NCBI GenBank assembly: GCA_964035545.1
Contig: OZ037766.1
Span: 6,363,722 to 6,427,721 of the forward strand
From: Bugula neritina
Lineage: Eukaryota > Bryozoa > Gymnolaemata > Cheilostomatida > Bugulidae
Reading direction: 5' to 3'
DNA: 64,000 nucleotides
The notes under the pieces are model-generated. The model was not told where the DNA came from. It ran no database searches and saw only the letters and a list, made by a program, of their open reading frames with translations. Position 1 is the stretch's first letter, and each line of letters begins with the position of its first letter. The translations under genes were made by a program, and so were the position numbers. Of this stretch, positions 25,032 through 38,120 are shown in pieces.

Positions 25032-28000
25032 TCACAATGAGCTCTCAGCGGAATCGCGAGTAATGTTAGAGGTCAAGCTATCTGGTAGCATAGCCTTCTT
25101 AACCTCATCGCTATTAGAGTTTGCACTGTGTGCTTGATGTCCACCTTGTCTCTCTATAGATCTCAACTTCCGGAGAGGAAAACACATTACACCTGATAGC
25201 AAGATGGCCGACCCGGACAGGTAGAAGCCGCTACTGAAGTTGCCGGTGAGGTCATATAAAAGTCCTAAAAATGTCAATAAAATATTAACTCTCAATTGAA
25301 ATCATTCATAACAGCGTTTCAATAGTATATTTGGATAACGTTTCTACTGCATCATAGTTAAAACATACACCTTCCCCCAAATACCAGTATATGATTTCCA
25401 GAACTCGAACTCACCGGCCATGGGTGTGCCAACAATAACACCGAGACCCTGCAGCACCACCAGCTGTCCAAAAGCCGTGGTCAACTTGTCTAAACCCATC
25501 AGCTCCACGACTATTAAAGACCTCAATGAGCTGAAGGCGGCTGAAAACACAAACAACTTTATAGTTCACAGGTTTGCTAAAGATTTGGTAAGTTGTTAGT
25601 AAAAGAATTATAAACATGCTTAAATAGAGACATAAAACTATCTTCAACAGATGCTGAAAGATATTTCTAGTAAAGTTACCAAAGCAATCACACCGACATT
25701 GCTTCAACAATTAGTAGTCTACTTCTTTAAAAATCAAGTTACCCCAAACATAACACTCAAAGAGAGGCAAAGAAACTAAGTGCAGACAACTCTTATAGTA
25801 GATAGCCTACTGACCTACACACAGTCCAAACACAGCAGAGAATACTTCCAGTAGATAGCGCTCATCAAAGTGGGGCAGAGCGAGCACAAAGCCACCAGCT
25901 ATGACGAGAGCTATACTGTTTATGATGATAGAGTCGACCCCTTCCTTGCCTCCTAAAGCACCGGCAATCACACGGCCCAGCGTATTAGTACCTCCCATAA
26001 TAGAGAGTAGACACGCCACGTCCATTGTACTGATGCCCAGACTTCTGGCGTACACAGGTAAAAAAACGAAGGGCACAAAGTAGCCTACAATTATAGAAAA
26101 CTCTTTACAAATGTCATCTTCATCCATAGTTATGTTAAAGGGTTCCTTTACAAATCAAAACAGCAGTGCTTTTGCTATGATACTCGAAGTTATCTTCTCC
26201 TAACTTGCCAATGAGCATCCCTTTCACAATTAACATTCTAGCCACACAATTCAGAGTTATCTACTCATTAGACTGAAAATCCGCTCATTCACCTCTACAT
26301 ATGGACAAGTGAGCAGGCTTCTTTCATATAGAAAATATGCATTTATTTTATAAGCTGCTAGTCGCAAAACTAGATTATTTTACTTTCTCAACCAACTCGC
26401 ATGAGCTAAATCAATAAAACTATTGGGACAAGTTATAAATTAATTACAAGTGCCATTATAATTATACAGGAAAAACTGTAACTATTATATGCATACTACA
26501 GCGCTAGATCTAGCTGCACATAGCTCATCAGCTCCAGCAAGAAAAGAAAACTCCAAATTGTGAGTTTCACTGAAAATTAACAAATGAAAACATAACTTAA
26601 AAAAATGTTCCACTTATCTATTGAGAATTCATAAGAAGAAAATAAATCTCACCCATCATTGTAAGAAACGATGAGATTGACAGCACAACAAATGTGGGAC
26701 TTGAAAAGGTAGACGTGTCAAGTATAGACCTAAGTACATCTCTAATAGACTTGGGCAGACACTCAAGTCGGTACCAACAGCAGCCATGATCTTCTTCCGC
26801 AGTCACATTATCTCGAGGAACCTGCGTGATGCTTGCAACGTAATTGTCTACAACCAATAGGAAGGCTTAAAGTGTAAAGGCACACTCAACATGCACAAAC
26901 ACGAACATAAATAATAGCATAGGGCACCTGGTGCCACATGTCAGCTGATTCATATCTATAGCCCTGCAGACTAAACAACATACAACTGTGTAAAATGTTC
27001 ACAGGAAATGGATGCAGTAGTCAGTTACTTCTTGACTGCTAAACATACATTGAGATTATTCAGTGGCATTAGTAACTATTGTATTGACTACAGTAAGCTA
27101 AGTACATGCAGTGAACAGAGGTTATAAAGGTCACACCTACTACACATCCTTCTATTGTATTAGTCACTGTGATACAATTATATAGACTGAATTATTCGCC
27201 CTCTATCCAATAGTTACTAACATTACAGACAACCATCTAAAAACATCACCATTATTTCTGAAATCCTTTTTATAGTTATATATTGCGCAATACTAGAAAT
27301 ATTCACTTTTGATCTATAAGATTTTCTAAACCATTTCCAAAGAATCGGGAGTTACCTTCTCTAAATTTAAGTTTCTAATTGAAACAGTATTTGTTGGTAT
27401 AGGCATATAGCATGTTCTTAGTACTATATTTGATAGGCAATTGAACACATCCTACATGTATTTTCATTCTAACCCTGTTAAACTTAGAATAGATACTATG
27501 TTAAAATCCTTTTTCATGTTTCATTTTTAAGGTGAAGTGCTAAAAAACAAATTTAAAAACAGCAAGAAAATCAAATAATAATTATCATCAATTCCGTGAC
27601 AGAACAACATTTTCCCACCACATCAATAACAATATTGAAGATAATACAAGTGTTGGTCCAGCAAAGTAGTGCTACGAGACAAATTTGAACCTAGAAACAC
27701 TCAACATTGATTAGCATGTGTTCCACCAGTACTTAGGTTATCTCAGGAAGGTTTAGTACGATATGTCAAGATTTCAAAACCTGAGATGCGGGCTAGTCAC
27801 CTCAGCCAATCAGCTGCTGGTGTGCAGATTGCTCTTACTTTGAGTAAAGTCTAGTATAGTTTTAGTAATTATTAGAATTGTGAAACATGCCATACTGATA
27901 GATAGTTAAGCTGATAACATCATACCTTTGTGAGACGGATAATCTATTCAAAGTATTTCAGATGATTGTGAATAATATAGCAGGTTTGCTTATGAGATAT

Positions 28001-31000
28001 AAATAGATAAATTCAACAAACTATTACAAATGCAGTTTCTGACCAAACTAGTCGTACTACAAATTATTAACAAACATATTTTCCTACAAACTGGTTGCTG
28101 CATAAAGAAACACCATGACCTAAAGAGAGAGTAATTCACTGACCTATATTGCTGGTATACTGAGGTAAGTGATGAACGCTGCCAGAGTAGAGAATATCTT
28201 GTCTGTACATCGGCCTATCATTATCTGGCGTGTGATTTCTGTATAGCCTGAGTAACTCCTCAGCATTCTCAGAGTTAACATTGGTACTGGCTGTAGAGGT
28301 GCCCCCAACCGAGACACCACCAACTGAGGCAGCTATGGAGATGTTATCTGCAGTTGCAAAGTCCTGAACTGAGTGATAGTTTCTCTCTTTACTCCCACCG
28401 TGTACTGGAGATGCCTGCAAAAAGAGAGGACATTCTAATATGCAGAGTTGTCACCCCACTCTGCATATAGTTGCAATCCATGCTTTTTAAAACATGCTAA
28501 GATATTGTACATATTAGCAAGTAATAATGTGTTTTAATCCAACTTCCAGAATATAAATAAAATTAACTTATTTTACATAAAATTTATAATACAGTGAGTA
28601 GAGTCATCAGGGCTAGGGACTTTGTTTCTGCATAAAAAATTCAAGTGCAAGCTGGAAAAATACATTCAATAAATTTTAATATATATAATATACATATAGT
28701 ATACAAAACACTTACAAACTAAAATATCCATAGTAAGTAAATTAATAAGAATAAAGAAAAACCTTGTTGGGCTGAAGACTTTTTACACTGCCGTGACATG
28801 AGCTTGTGTCATTTACAAGGTTACTGGGTGTGGGTGTGAACTTGAGATGCCTAACAGCCAATGGGGAGCCAGCACTAGGGGGCGTGTCAATACCATTCAC
28901 TTTGATGTCTGGGATAGCCCTGTGTTGTACCTGAGGGGTGCCTGTCAATAGAAACCTACAGTACTAAAGTATAACAATAGAAACCTACAGTACTAAAATA
29001 TAACAATAGAAACCTACAGTACTAAAGTATAACAATAGAAACCTACAGTACTAAAATATAACAGAAACCTACAGTACTAAAGTATAACAGAAACCTACAG
29101 TACTAAAGTATAACAGGTTGGTTACACGAGGTATCACACACAGACCTGCTTTAGAAGAGTAGGCTGAGTGAAGTTTTGAAGAACCACTTATGTTGTCTTT
29201 ACTTCTACCAATAGCTGCCTTGAATCTAAAAGATGTTTCAAGAAATGAAATGCCGTGTAAATTCCGACACCATATATTCAACTAGCTGTTACCCTTGTCT
29301 AATCAGTATATAACAGAGCAATAAGTTTAGCAAATTTAGAGTTTACCTGCCATCATTGCATATCCATTATAAAATTTCATACCGATTGAGAATTGACGGT
29401 TTTCGTTCCCTGAACTCCATCTCCATGTCAGCAGGCCTCACCAGTATGTTTTCCTTAGTTATGATCACATTGTTCATGCTGCCAGTCGACACTGTTCGCT
29501 GCCGCTTCTTTTCTTCTAGTAACCTACATTGTAATATTGTCCGCTATTATATAGTAACCGACATTGTAATATTGTCAGCTATGATATAGTAACCTACAGT
29601 GTAATATCGTCAGCTATGATATAGTAATCTACATTATAATATTGTCAGCTATGATATAGTAATCTACAGTGTAATATTGTCAGCTATGTTAGTGTGATGT
29701 AGAATGAAGAGAAAAGTTAAACTGAGTATATAATATCATAGAACATTTAGAGTTGGCTGTTAAACAGCACTGCTACATGCAACATACATGTAATTCCAAA
29801 AACCTGAAAATGAGTTATGATTTCAGCACATATTATATTATATATTATATAACGTTATATTATACATTATATTATGCAATCTTATATTATACGTTATTAT
29901 ATTATATTATGCTATATTATATATTATTATATGGCCAATTTAAGTTACATCATGTAATGTCATATATAATATATTATTATACTATGCATTATTACATGAG
30001 AACAGCTATCAAGTAGTCTATTTTGTATGCTAAATCACAATATTATACAATTTGCTGAACCCATTAAGAGTACAATATAGTGCATAGTCAACATGAATAT
30101 GAAGTTACAAACAAATTACAGAACATTGAACATACTAATCCATAACCAAAACAAGCACACCTCTTATAGTTGCAGCAAACACATTCCCTTAGCTATACCC
30201 TCAATTTCCTACATTGATACATAGAAATGTTAGCACATAGCCTGAAGATTTTCATGGTAAGCAAAGCATTAGTCAAGAAGTTATCTCCCCTAACTCCGAT
30301 GTCAAAGCATCCATTTTAAACCGGATTTAAAACATACCCATGGCAGTGAGGCTGTGTAAAATAATCAAACACTCCTGCAACTAATTACATCTCAAATCTA
30401 ACAGTTGCTAACACTGAAGATTACACAACTAACAGTGCAGTGTGGAGTGTTGGATTACTGAGCATAGAGAGTGTCACATTAGTCAGTGTCAAAACCAGCA
30501 CAATATTCCTTTATAAATTAAATACAATTAAACCAAAATATAATATTATTCAATGACACATGAATCAAGGAAATGAGAAGTGATAGTGTCAACACTAGAT
30601 AGTAGATAAGTCTAAAATATTGCAGGTACACCTGTGGAACTGCAAACAGCATAGTAGAAATAGTATTATGACTGTACACGACAATACAGTAAACCATAGT
30701 AAAAACAACACTGTGACGGCACATTGAAAGTATTTTCAATATTGAAGTGTCACACACCTTTGCATTATCAGACAAGTCTGGGGTCCAATTTTCCGGTCTT
30801 CTTCTAGACGCTGAAGAATAAGTTTCTTGCGCCGATTAAAGTTGGCGTCTATGGGCCGGTAGAGAGAACCTGCAATAATGTCACCAGAATTTACAACTTG
30901 TGTTCTTGGAGCCAGAGGCATCACATTCAACAACTGCTGTGGTGTATTCATGCTACTAGTTTATGGCTACAAGAGGGAACAGCCGTGGTCTAGAGGTTGA

Positions 31001-34000
31001 AACGTTTGCTTAGTAAACACGAAGTCATGGGTTCGAGCCCCGACAAAGGCTATTGGTGAAGAGCATCCAGTCATAATTACTACTGTGCCTCATATAAATA
31101 AGTCCTTAGCCTGATTTAACAAAAAAAACTCTATCAGGGGTTTCTCACAGGAATAGCAACTATAAACTTGCGTGAATTCTTTTTATGACTACAAAAGTAC
31201 CTAGTACGAATGCCTGCAGCACAGCCCCACTGAGTAGTAGTAAAACCTGCTTCCACTCAAACTCCTCGAGGAGATAGGTTACAAGCGGGGCGACCGTTGA
31301 CATGCCCACCCCAGACCCACACATGGCAAGAGTAGCTGCTATAGATCTCCTCTTCTCAAAGTAGAAGCCAACAATCACCATGGCTGCCATGAACATCATG
31401 CCAAAACCTATACCTACAAAATATCATCAGTTTTGGCTAAAGTTAGTAGAGCGCTGAGTAGTGTATGCCCTTTACATCTAACATCTATCAAGTGGGCTAC
31501 ACAGAAGAGATTACAATGAGATATTATACTACATAATATTGTATAGTAGATGGTGTATATTGCCTTTCATAACATCTTCAAATACTACCTATGTGTGTGC
31601 AAAATTATATCAGCTAATAAAAATATTAGCTGTAGTTACTACAATATCATGTCTATTAGTTGAGCTATATAGCAGTTGTGGAGTGATTGTAAGCTGAATA
31701 GGATATGTACTATTCAAAGTCTATGACTATACTATGACTATACTATGACTATACTATGGCTATACACTATGACTATACACTATGACTACACACTATGACT
31801 ATACACTATGACTATACACTATAACTAGACACTATGAATTGTATGCAACTGTAGTTGGCTAATCATAAAATATCAAGACAAAATGGATGAGGAAACTTAT
31901 TTTTGTGTTGAAGAATAATAAGGAATATTCAACACCTTCCAAATATTTTCAGTCTCAATGAACAAATATAACTGCATTTAAACAACTCGATTTCACTGTT
32001 ATCTGGCCTTAAGAAAAGAATTTTCAAATAAACAAACTAGTAAAAATGTATAAAACGTTAAGACAAAGGAACCTTGTTTTTTACCTGATGAGGCTGGCAT
32101 AATGACCTTACAAACCTAAAATTAAACACTTTTGTCTCATAATAGACCCTTTGTGTAAACAGCAGACTAACTAATATGTAGTTTGTATCGAGAAGAAATA
32201 ACAGTCAGTATGCCTTCGATTATATTCATACATAGCTGACAGCAGTTTCATATTATCACCTAACTGCTAGAGAATCGTGGGTAATCAATATGATGCAATT
32301 GTTTATGATAGTGTGATATACTGTTTGTAATGCTATGTCTATAGAAGCTTTGCAAAGCACAACATGCTACACCAGTACAGCATTTCCAGCACTAAAATAG
32401 GAGCTGGTGTCTTCAGTATTTACTCCAAACCAACCACTTCTTAAAGTAACAAAACAGAAGATGGTATTTCATATTTCCAACAGGGACACACATAACAGCT
32501 AATAGACGAACAACTTGCTAGCAAAGGCAATGAGGCTTTATTCAGCATTGGCTGTTGCAACATACAGTTTGTAAACAACTGTACACATTTTGGCACAAGT
32601 AACTGCATATATAGACATACTCATTCACAGAAAACCTAAGAAAACAAACTAATATGTTTATTGTTGAGTCTTTTGGTGAACCAATGCCAAAACAGGCATC
32701 TGTTCTCACTGTAAAGAAGCCATATGGATTTTGAAAGGCTAAACTCTTGTTTATCAACAACTGCATAATATTCGTTCCCCACAGGCTTTGCAGTAAATCA
32801 ACAGCACATTTTAAATTAAATTTATAGTTTTGGAAAAAATATAGAAATCTTGCTCTAATGTACACCAGGTGTATTTGAGATTGCCTTGAGCCTCAAAATG
32901 TGAGTGACAATGAATAGTGAAGTTATAGTCAAGTACCACTGCAGCATCTCTCTACCAACCACCAGGCTGGTGCCCCATCACATGCTCAATGATGATCACC
33001 TGAGCATCGGTGAGATGGAAAAATTGACAGGTAAAACATTGAAGAATGTTTCCATGGCCAGCTAATGGCCACAAGCCTCAACACACAGTCTACGCTTTCA
33101 ATGCTTTGCACTTATTTCATAAATAAATTGTCTAACACATTTCTATTTTTAGGACACCATTTTAACAAACTTGTTCAATTTACTTCAAGGAAGTAGTCAC
33201 AAAACACCGTCACTATACATTACACTGTATAATAAGTGTCTATAGCATATATGCATTAATAGGAAACATTATTACATCTACAGTACACGCATAGCACACA
33301 GTTATATAGTTTGCATATACTAGTACACTAACAGTAATAGATTACTTATAGCACATGTAGAGTACATATTATAGCATACTTATATCACATGTACAGTACA
33401 CATAATAGCATGCTTATAGCACATGTGGAGCACATATAATAGTATACTTATAGCACATGTAGAGTACATATTTTAGCATACTTATAGCACATGTAGAGTA
33501 CATATAATAGCATGCTTATAGCACATGTAGAATACATATAATAGTATACTTATAGCACATGTAGAGTACATGTAGAGTACATGTAATAGTATACTTATAG
33601 CACATGTAGAGTATGTACTCACCTGTACAAAAGCCAAACAAGACAAGAAAGAGAGGAGCTGACGGACTATAGCGCGCCAGAAAGAGAGATATGAATGAGA
33701 TTATGCAGCCTCCCATTGCCACACGCCGGCTACCAAACTTATTACACAGAGCACTGGCCAGTGGGGCTACAAGCAGTACGTATCTTACTATACACAGCGC
33801 TGTATAGAGGTCATTTTAGTAACATTTAAGGTATATCAGCTACTTCAGTCAGATTTCAACAGAGATAAGAGACCTGTTTGTATCTAAAAAAATCTTAATA
33901 AATTCGACTTAATTTATTTTCCGGTTGAAAAAAAATCAAATCTTGCTAGCAAATATTCTTTAAGCCTTCGACAAGTAACACAAGTGCCACAGCTGTCATG

Positions 34001-34599
34001 TGCATGCAGAAACCCCCTTCTTTTTATTTTTAAACATTAAAATGACTAATAAACAAGGTTGAGAATGGCATAAACTCAATCTGTATATTACAAGGAATAT
34101 TTGTACATTAGTTTGCATCCGACATTCTATAGCTTTCTGGTAAATGCACATACTATAATTATATTACACAACGCCACCATTAAACAAAGTTTAGACCTAC
34201 CAGAGAACATGTAGACTCCTAGTAAAAGAGCTCCACTTAAACTCATAACAGCTGTTGGATGTGTAAGTCGTTCCGACGGCTGGGAGAGAGAGACAAAGTG
34301 CAGAGCATGACTGGGCAATGCATACGGGTACACTGAAACACTGGAGCTGTTTATGTTATAATGATATACAAACTCAGAGATGAGTATTCCAAAACTGTAA
34401 CACATTCCGTCTACTATGGCATTGATCATGAACGAGGCAAACACTACGACCCACCCCCAGCCGCCATCTGGTGGCGGAGGGGGAGGTATTGAGTCTAAAG
34501 CTTGTCTAAATTCCTCCTCTTCCTCACTAATCGTTTCGCTGACATTTCTAGATGTTTGAGATCTGAATCGGGAGGACATTTTCTTATTAAATGTGTTTT
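25032..34599 (-). CDS. SLC16-type monocarboxylate transporter (MFS)
   Basis: Minus-strand coding exons: 34201-34579 (ATG at 34579; exon extends to an acceptor at 34599), 33623-33787, 31201-31413, 30758-30869, 29383-29523, 29146-29225, 28763-28941, 28144-28414, 26653-26847, 25815-26084, 25415-25540 and 25032-25264. They join in frame into 787 residues. Family signatures are DGGWGW at residues 38-43 opening TM1, GSLYRPI after TM6, FVPFVFLPVYARSLG around TM8, and SLRS...ELMGLDKLTTAFG near TM10-11. Twelve membrane segments are expected. The known role of the family is transport of lactate, pyruvate or related solutes, often with protons; the substrate here cannot be read. The loop between TM6 and TM7 is about 300 residues (Ser-rich, exons 4-9), much longer than in most SLC16 proteins. 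The acidic, Pro-rich N-terminus is cytoplasmic. A possible further upstream exon is listed separately. Confidence 0.88.
28946..29115. repeat. 29-bp minisatellite at a transporter splice acceptor
   Basis: About six units of AATAGAAACCTACAGTACTA + AATATAAC (later units shortened) lie in the intron between transporter exons 6 and 7. The array starts only a few bases from the acceptor of exon 28763-28941. Confidence 0.85.
29518..29690. repeat. ~35-bp minisatellite overlapping a transporter splice acceptor
   Basis: Five imperfect units of AGTAACCTACATTGTAATAT + TGTCAGCTATGATAT. The first unit overlaps the 5' end of transporter exon 29383-29523. Read on the minus strand, most units contain a copy of the acceptor (ATGTAG) followed by the first exon bases (GTTACT). 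Confidence 0.85.
29825..29998. repeat. TA/TAT low-complexity tract
   Basis: Irregular ATTATAT-type repeats in a transporter intron. The open frame across it is compositional. Confidence 0.75.
30976..31182 (+). mobile_element. tRNA-derived SINE, copy C, next to transporter exon 3
   Basis: This is the best preserved head of the four: A-box TGGTCTAGAGG at 30986-30996 and B-box GGTTCGAGCC at 31030-31039, followed by the shared body. The flanking direct repeats TTATGGCTACAAGAG (30960-30974) and TTATGACTACAAAAG (31183-31197) are a slightly diverged target duplication. The 3' repeat runs into the splice donor of the minus-strand transporter exon 31201-31413 (donor bases 31199-31200). The tRNA-like part lacks a foldable intact cloverleaf, so it is a SINE and not a tRNA gene. 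Confidence 0.87.
31725..31840. repeat. 13-bp tandem repeat (ACTATGACTATAC type)
   Basis: Roughly nine units of ACTATGACTATAC, with shorter variants at the left end, in the long intron between transporter exons 2 and 3. Confidence 0.8.
33340..33615. repeat. ~34-bp minisatellite next to a transporter splice donor
   Basis: About eight units of the type TAGCACATGTAGAGTACATA + TAATAGTATACTTA end about 8 bp from the donor of minus-strand exon 33623-33787. Confidence 0.85.
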
Positions 34600-34666
34600 C
34601 TACAAAAAAGAAAACATTTCATCAGTTTATTGCTAAGATAATCAAGCTTATCACAGCAACGTTTAC

Positions 34667-34712
34667 CTGAACTTTCACCAGGAGTGGACAATGTTATGTC
34701 TCCAAGTAGTCC
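34667..34712 (-). other. Candidate upstream exon of the transporter
   Basis: On the minus strand this 46-bp segment lies between an acceptor (TTTTTAG) and a donor (GTAAAC). Joined to the acceptor at 34599, it continues the transporter frame upstream of the ATG at 34579 without a stop (reading GLLGDITLSTPGESS then ENTFNKK). It may be a 5' untranslated exon that happens to be open, or evidence that translation starts farther upstream. No upstream ATG exon was found. Confidence 0.45.
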
Positions 34713-35589
34713 CTAAAAATAACCTTTTCCACATAAATATAGCACAGCAGTATTATTGGGAAAATGTTTGCATTCCATGCTAGAGTTTTCTTAAACAACA
34801 TCTGCAGATCTTGTGATGACATAAGGACACTCTCAGACTAAAAAGCCACTTATGTGACAGCCTGGCTGATTTAACCTACTGTGTGATTTTATTCCTTCAG
34901 CTTGTAATGTTCATGTTGAGTTCCGCACATAAGTGTAGCTGCCATCACTTTGAGCTACAACAAAGAACATTCTAACATAAGAAAAATTACAAGTATTGTA
35001 TCAAGTCAACCTAACAATAGCTGCTCTATTCAATGAAGCCATTAATGTGCTCAGGTATTTTCATAGCAAACACTGACGAATTCCAACATTTATACTAGTT
35101 TATTATTTACAACTTCAGGAAAAAACATCATATAAACTGATGGGATTATAACCTTATGCTACAAAAAAGTCCAGTAAAGAGAAGATTGCAGAAATAAAAT
35201 ATTAATACTACAGTCCTGATATGATTATTTAAACTGTTATGTTTACTCATACTCGATTAAACTTGGTTAAAATAACAATAATTTCCATTTACTAAGTGCA
35301 AAGCTTATTACAGGTCATTTGATCTTTAATGATATGTGCAAATTACTTTATGAATATCACTCAGAGGTTAGTCAATACATTAAAAATGAAATTCCCAGTT
35401 ATTGCATGTTGTGTGAAGAAGAGAATAGTAACACCACCTTTAGCTCTTCATTTAAATGCACTCGGCTAACTGTTCCAGGAAAACTAAGAACTCAATGTAA
35501 ATAAACTCTGTATGGTGGGCAGCTCAACTTACAGAAAGGAAATTTGTGGTAAAGAAAGGTGCTAGCATACTATAAATCTTCAATAAAAA

Positions 35590-36460
35590 GGATATAGGAT
35601 ATGTATAGGGGAAATGTTACAGCAGTGAGAAGTACAGTTGGAATAACAGTAGGCCTTCATGCAAAAGTTGGTTTGCATCAGGGATCAGCCCTTAGCCCAT
35701 TCTTATTTGCAGTATTGATGAAGAAGAACAAGAACTCCCATAGCAAATACTATTTGGGAATGACACTGTTATATATGTGAGAGAAGGATAGAGCTGGTCA
35801 AGGAAGTCTGAAAGGATTAGCACTAGAAAATGAAAAAGAAGAGCGAAGGCCAAGCACTTTGATGTGAATAACAGAACAAGGGATCTTCGATCTGAATACA
35901 GAAAGCACAATGCCCTAGAGCCAGAGACTTGAAGTATCATGGAGCTATAATACAAGTAGATGGTGACCAGGAAGTGAAGAGAAAGGAACAGGCAAGTTGG
36001 AATGAGTAGAAAAGGGTCTCAGATATTATATGTAATAATAATGTGGGCTAGACTGAATAGAAAGATATACAGTGCAACAGTAATGCCAGAAGTTTATCAT
36101 TCAGCGACAATGGGACTAGCTGGCGCAGAAATTGAGAATACTTGGACTAGAAATTAGAGTGAAAAAATAGATAGGATTAAACAAAATAACAGGTGAGGAA
36201 AGAGTTGGAGTGAGCTGGGAGTCTATACTGAGATGGTATGGTTATATGTTGAGAAGAGATGGGGGTTGCATAGCAAAAATCGTTATGAAGATGGAATTGA
36301 AAAGAAAACAAGAGAGATGATGATCCACGAGGAGGCGAAAAGGTAAAGGTGAAAGATAAAAAGGACTAAGCATAAGAGATGCGAGGAATCAAAAGAGCCG
36401 GAGAAAGATAGTCTGCTGTGACTACCCGGAAGAAAACAAGTAGAGAGATGAAGAATAAGA
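35590..36460 (+). mobile_element. Decayed non-LTR retrotransposon (LINE) reverse-transcriptase relic
   Basis: Read across frames, the plus strand shows reverse-transcriptase 3' motifs of endonuclease/RT-type LINEs. These are VGLHQGSALSPFLFAVLM (about 35655-35720), a thumb-type block resembling LKYHGA (about 35930-35950), and near the end LRWYGYMLRRDGGCIAK (about 36228-36280) followed by a basic stretch. Stops and frameshifts interrupt it, and the catalytic YADD region is not readable. It is a dead fragment. RTE-like affinity is a guess from the tail motif. Confidence 0.7.
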
Positions 36461-37369
36461 TACTATAAACTTTAATATGACACAAGTGCAGTAATATCAC
36501 TCATGCATAACACATGTAGACTATTAACTTTATTTTCAATTAGTAAACTAAAAGAATTGAAAGAAACAGCCAACAATGATTTTCATCAAATTAGCACTTT
36601 ACTAGTTATAATTCCTTTTCACAATGTCTGAAGTAGAGACTTACTGTTTGAAACAGTGATAAGTAGAATTAATGTATGTGTTTAAAACCATTATACCACA
36701 TTACTTGAAGTAAAAAATTGTAGCATCAATATTTACAGACATTGATGAAAAGGTACCATGTTGCATATCGGCTCAAAGGTGAATGGCAGGGAGAGAGAAA
36801 GTATTTGTTAGCAGAGTGGTACAAGAAATAGGCACAGTTATGTTTATTGGAGGTTCTGTGAGAAACAGTTTACACAATGGCTAAATCTACATATTGGTAA
36901 AATATTAAAATTTATAAAGCATATCTTAAAAAATGAAGCAAACAAGCAGTAGCATATTGAACCTCAAGCATTATAATTATGTTGATAAGTGAGTAATATG
37001 AACATGAATGGTTTAAATCTTCAGTCTAATGTTGCTCATTTTAAACAGATAATTATCAATTCAACTTTAATTACACTTAAAATTAAAAAGCTAGTTCAGC
37101 TAATGCTAAATACCGAAATGGTAAAAATAAATGCTATTATAATTGACATAATAATTATGGCAATTATAATAACAATACTTGAACGCAGAGTGATTTTAAA
37201 GCTACTAAATACTTTTACTTGAAAATATTATCATTATGGTTGTGAAAATAAAATCATTGAATACTCAATTAAAGTAGGTAGAAAAACAGACAAGAATTCT
37301 CAAATGTTAATCATACTAATGCTATTAATGAAAATTTGACTGCAATTCTTAATTACTATTAGCATTACT

Positions 37370-38120
37370 TATTATTATAATTATTACAATTAACTTTAAG
37401 TCACTTAGAGACTCAGACTAGAGTTAGTGACTCAACAATTATAATCATAATGATAATGACTAAATTCAACAGCACTTTCACTTTGACTTTGGTTTACAAT
37501 AGCAGAGACTCAAACTGCAACCTGATGGTGATATGTAAGTAGAGTTAGTTTTAATTCTAGTGATTCCAGCTACTTTAAGACAACCACAATGAAATATCCA
37601 AATCCACATAGTAAACTTATACTTTTAGTAATATCAACAGTAATACTAATAGTAATAGTAACTCTAATTCTGAATCTAATCACTAAATTTAATGCTAAGA
37701 GGAAGTCCATGATGAATATATAATTATTAATAAATATATTAATACTATAAATATAATTAAATTTAATATAACTGTAATTTACTATCACTATGACCTGGAC
37801 TTAGACTATTCATTATCATAAAGTAAAAGTGATTATCAGTATCAATATGACTATCAAATTGACTTTATGAGTCATGAGAGTATCACTATCAGTATTGAGT
37901 CATACACTCATACTCGTAGTGATAATCATAATGATGATAATCGTAACGATATTCATATTGAATAACTGATATTGTTATACTTATTGTAATCGTTTATCAT
38001 TATCATTATGAAATGATTATCATTATGAAGTTGAATAACATTAACAGAATATGATTATCATATTGATATTGATATTCATTATGATTATCATTATCACTGT
38101 TAGTGTTATGACTAACTCTA
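37370..38120. repeat. Degenerate ATT/ATC/ACT low-complexity tract
   Basis: A stretch of imperfect trinucleotide and hexanucleotide-like repeats (ATTATC, TAATAC, ATAATGAT) with no coding signal. Similar DNA recurs at 58230-59150. Confidence 0.7.

Noticed and set aside
30976-31060. Possible tRNA gene (good A and B boxes)
   Set aside because: No complete cloverleaf; the head is joined to a SINE body shared by four copies, with target duplications.
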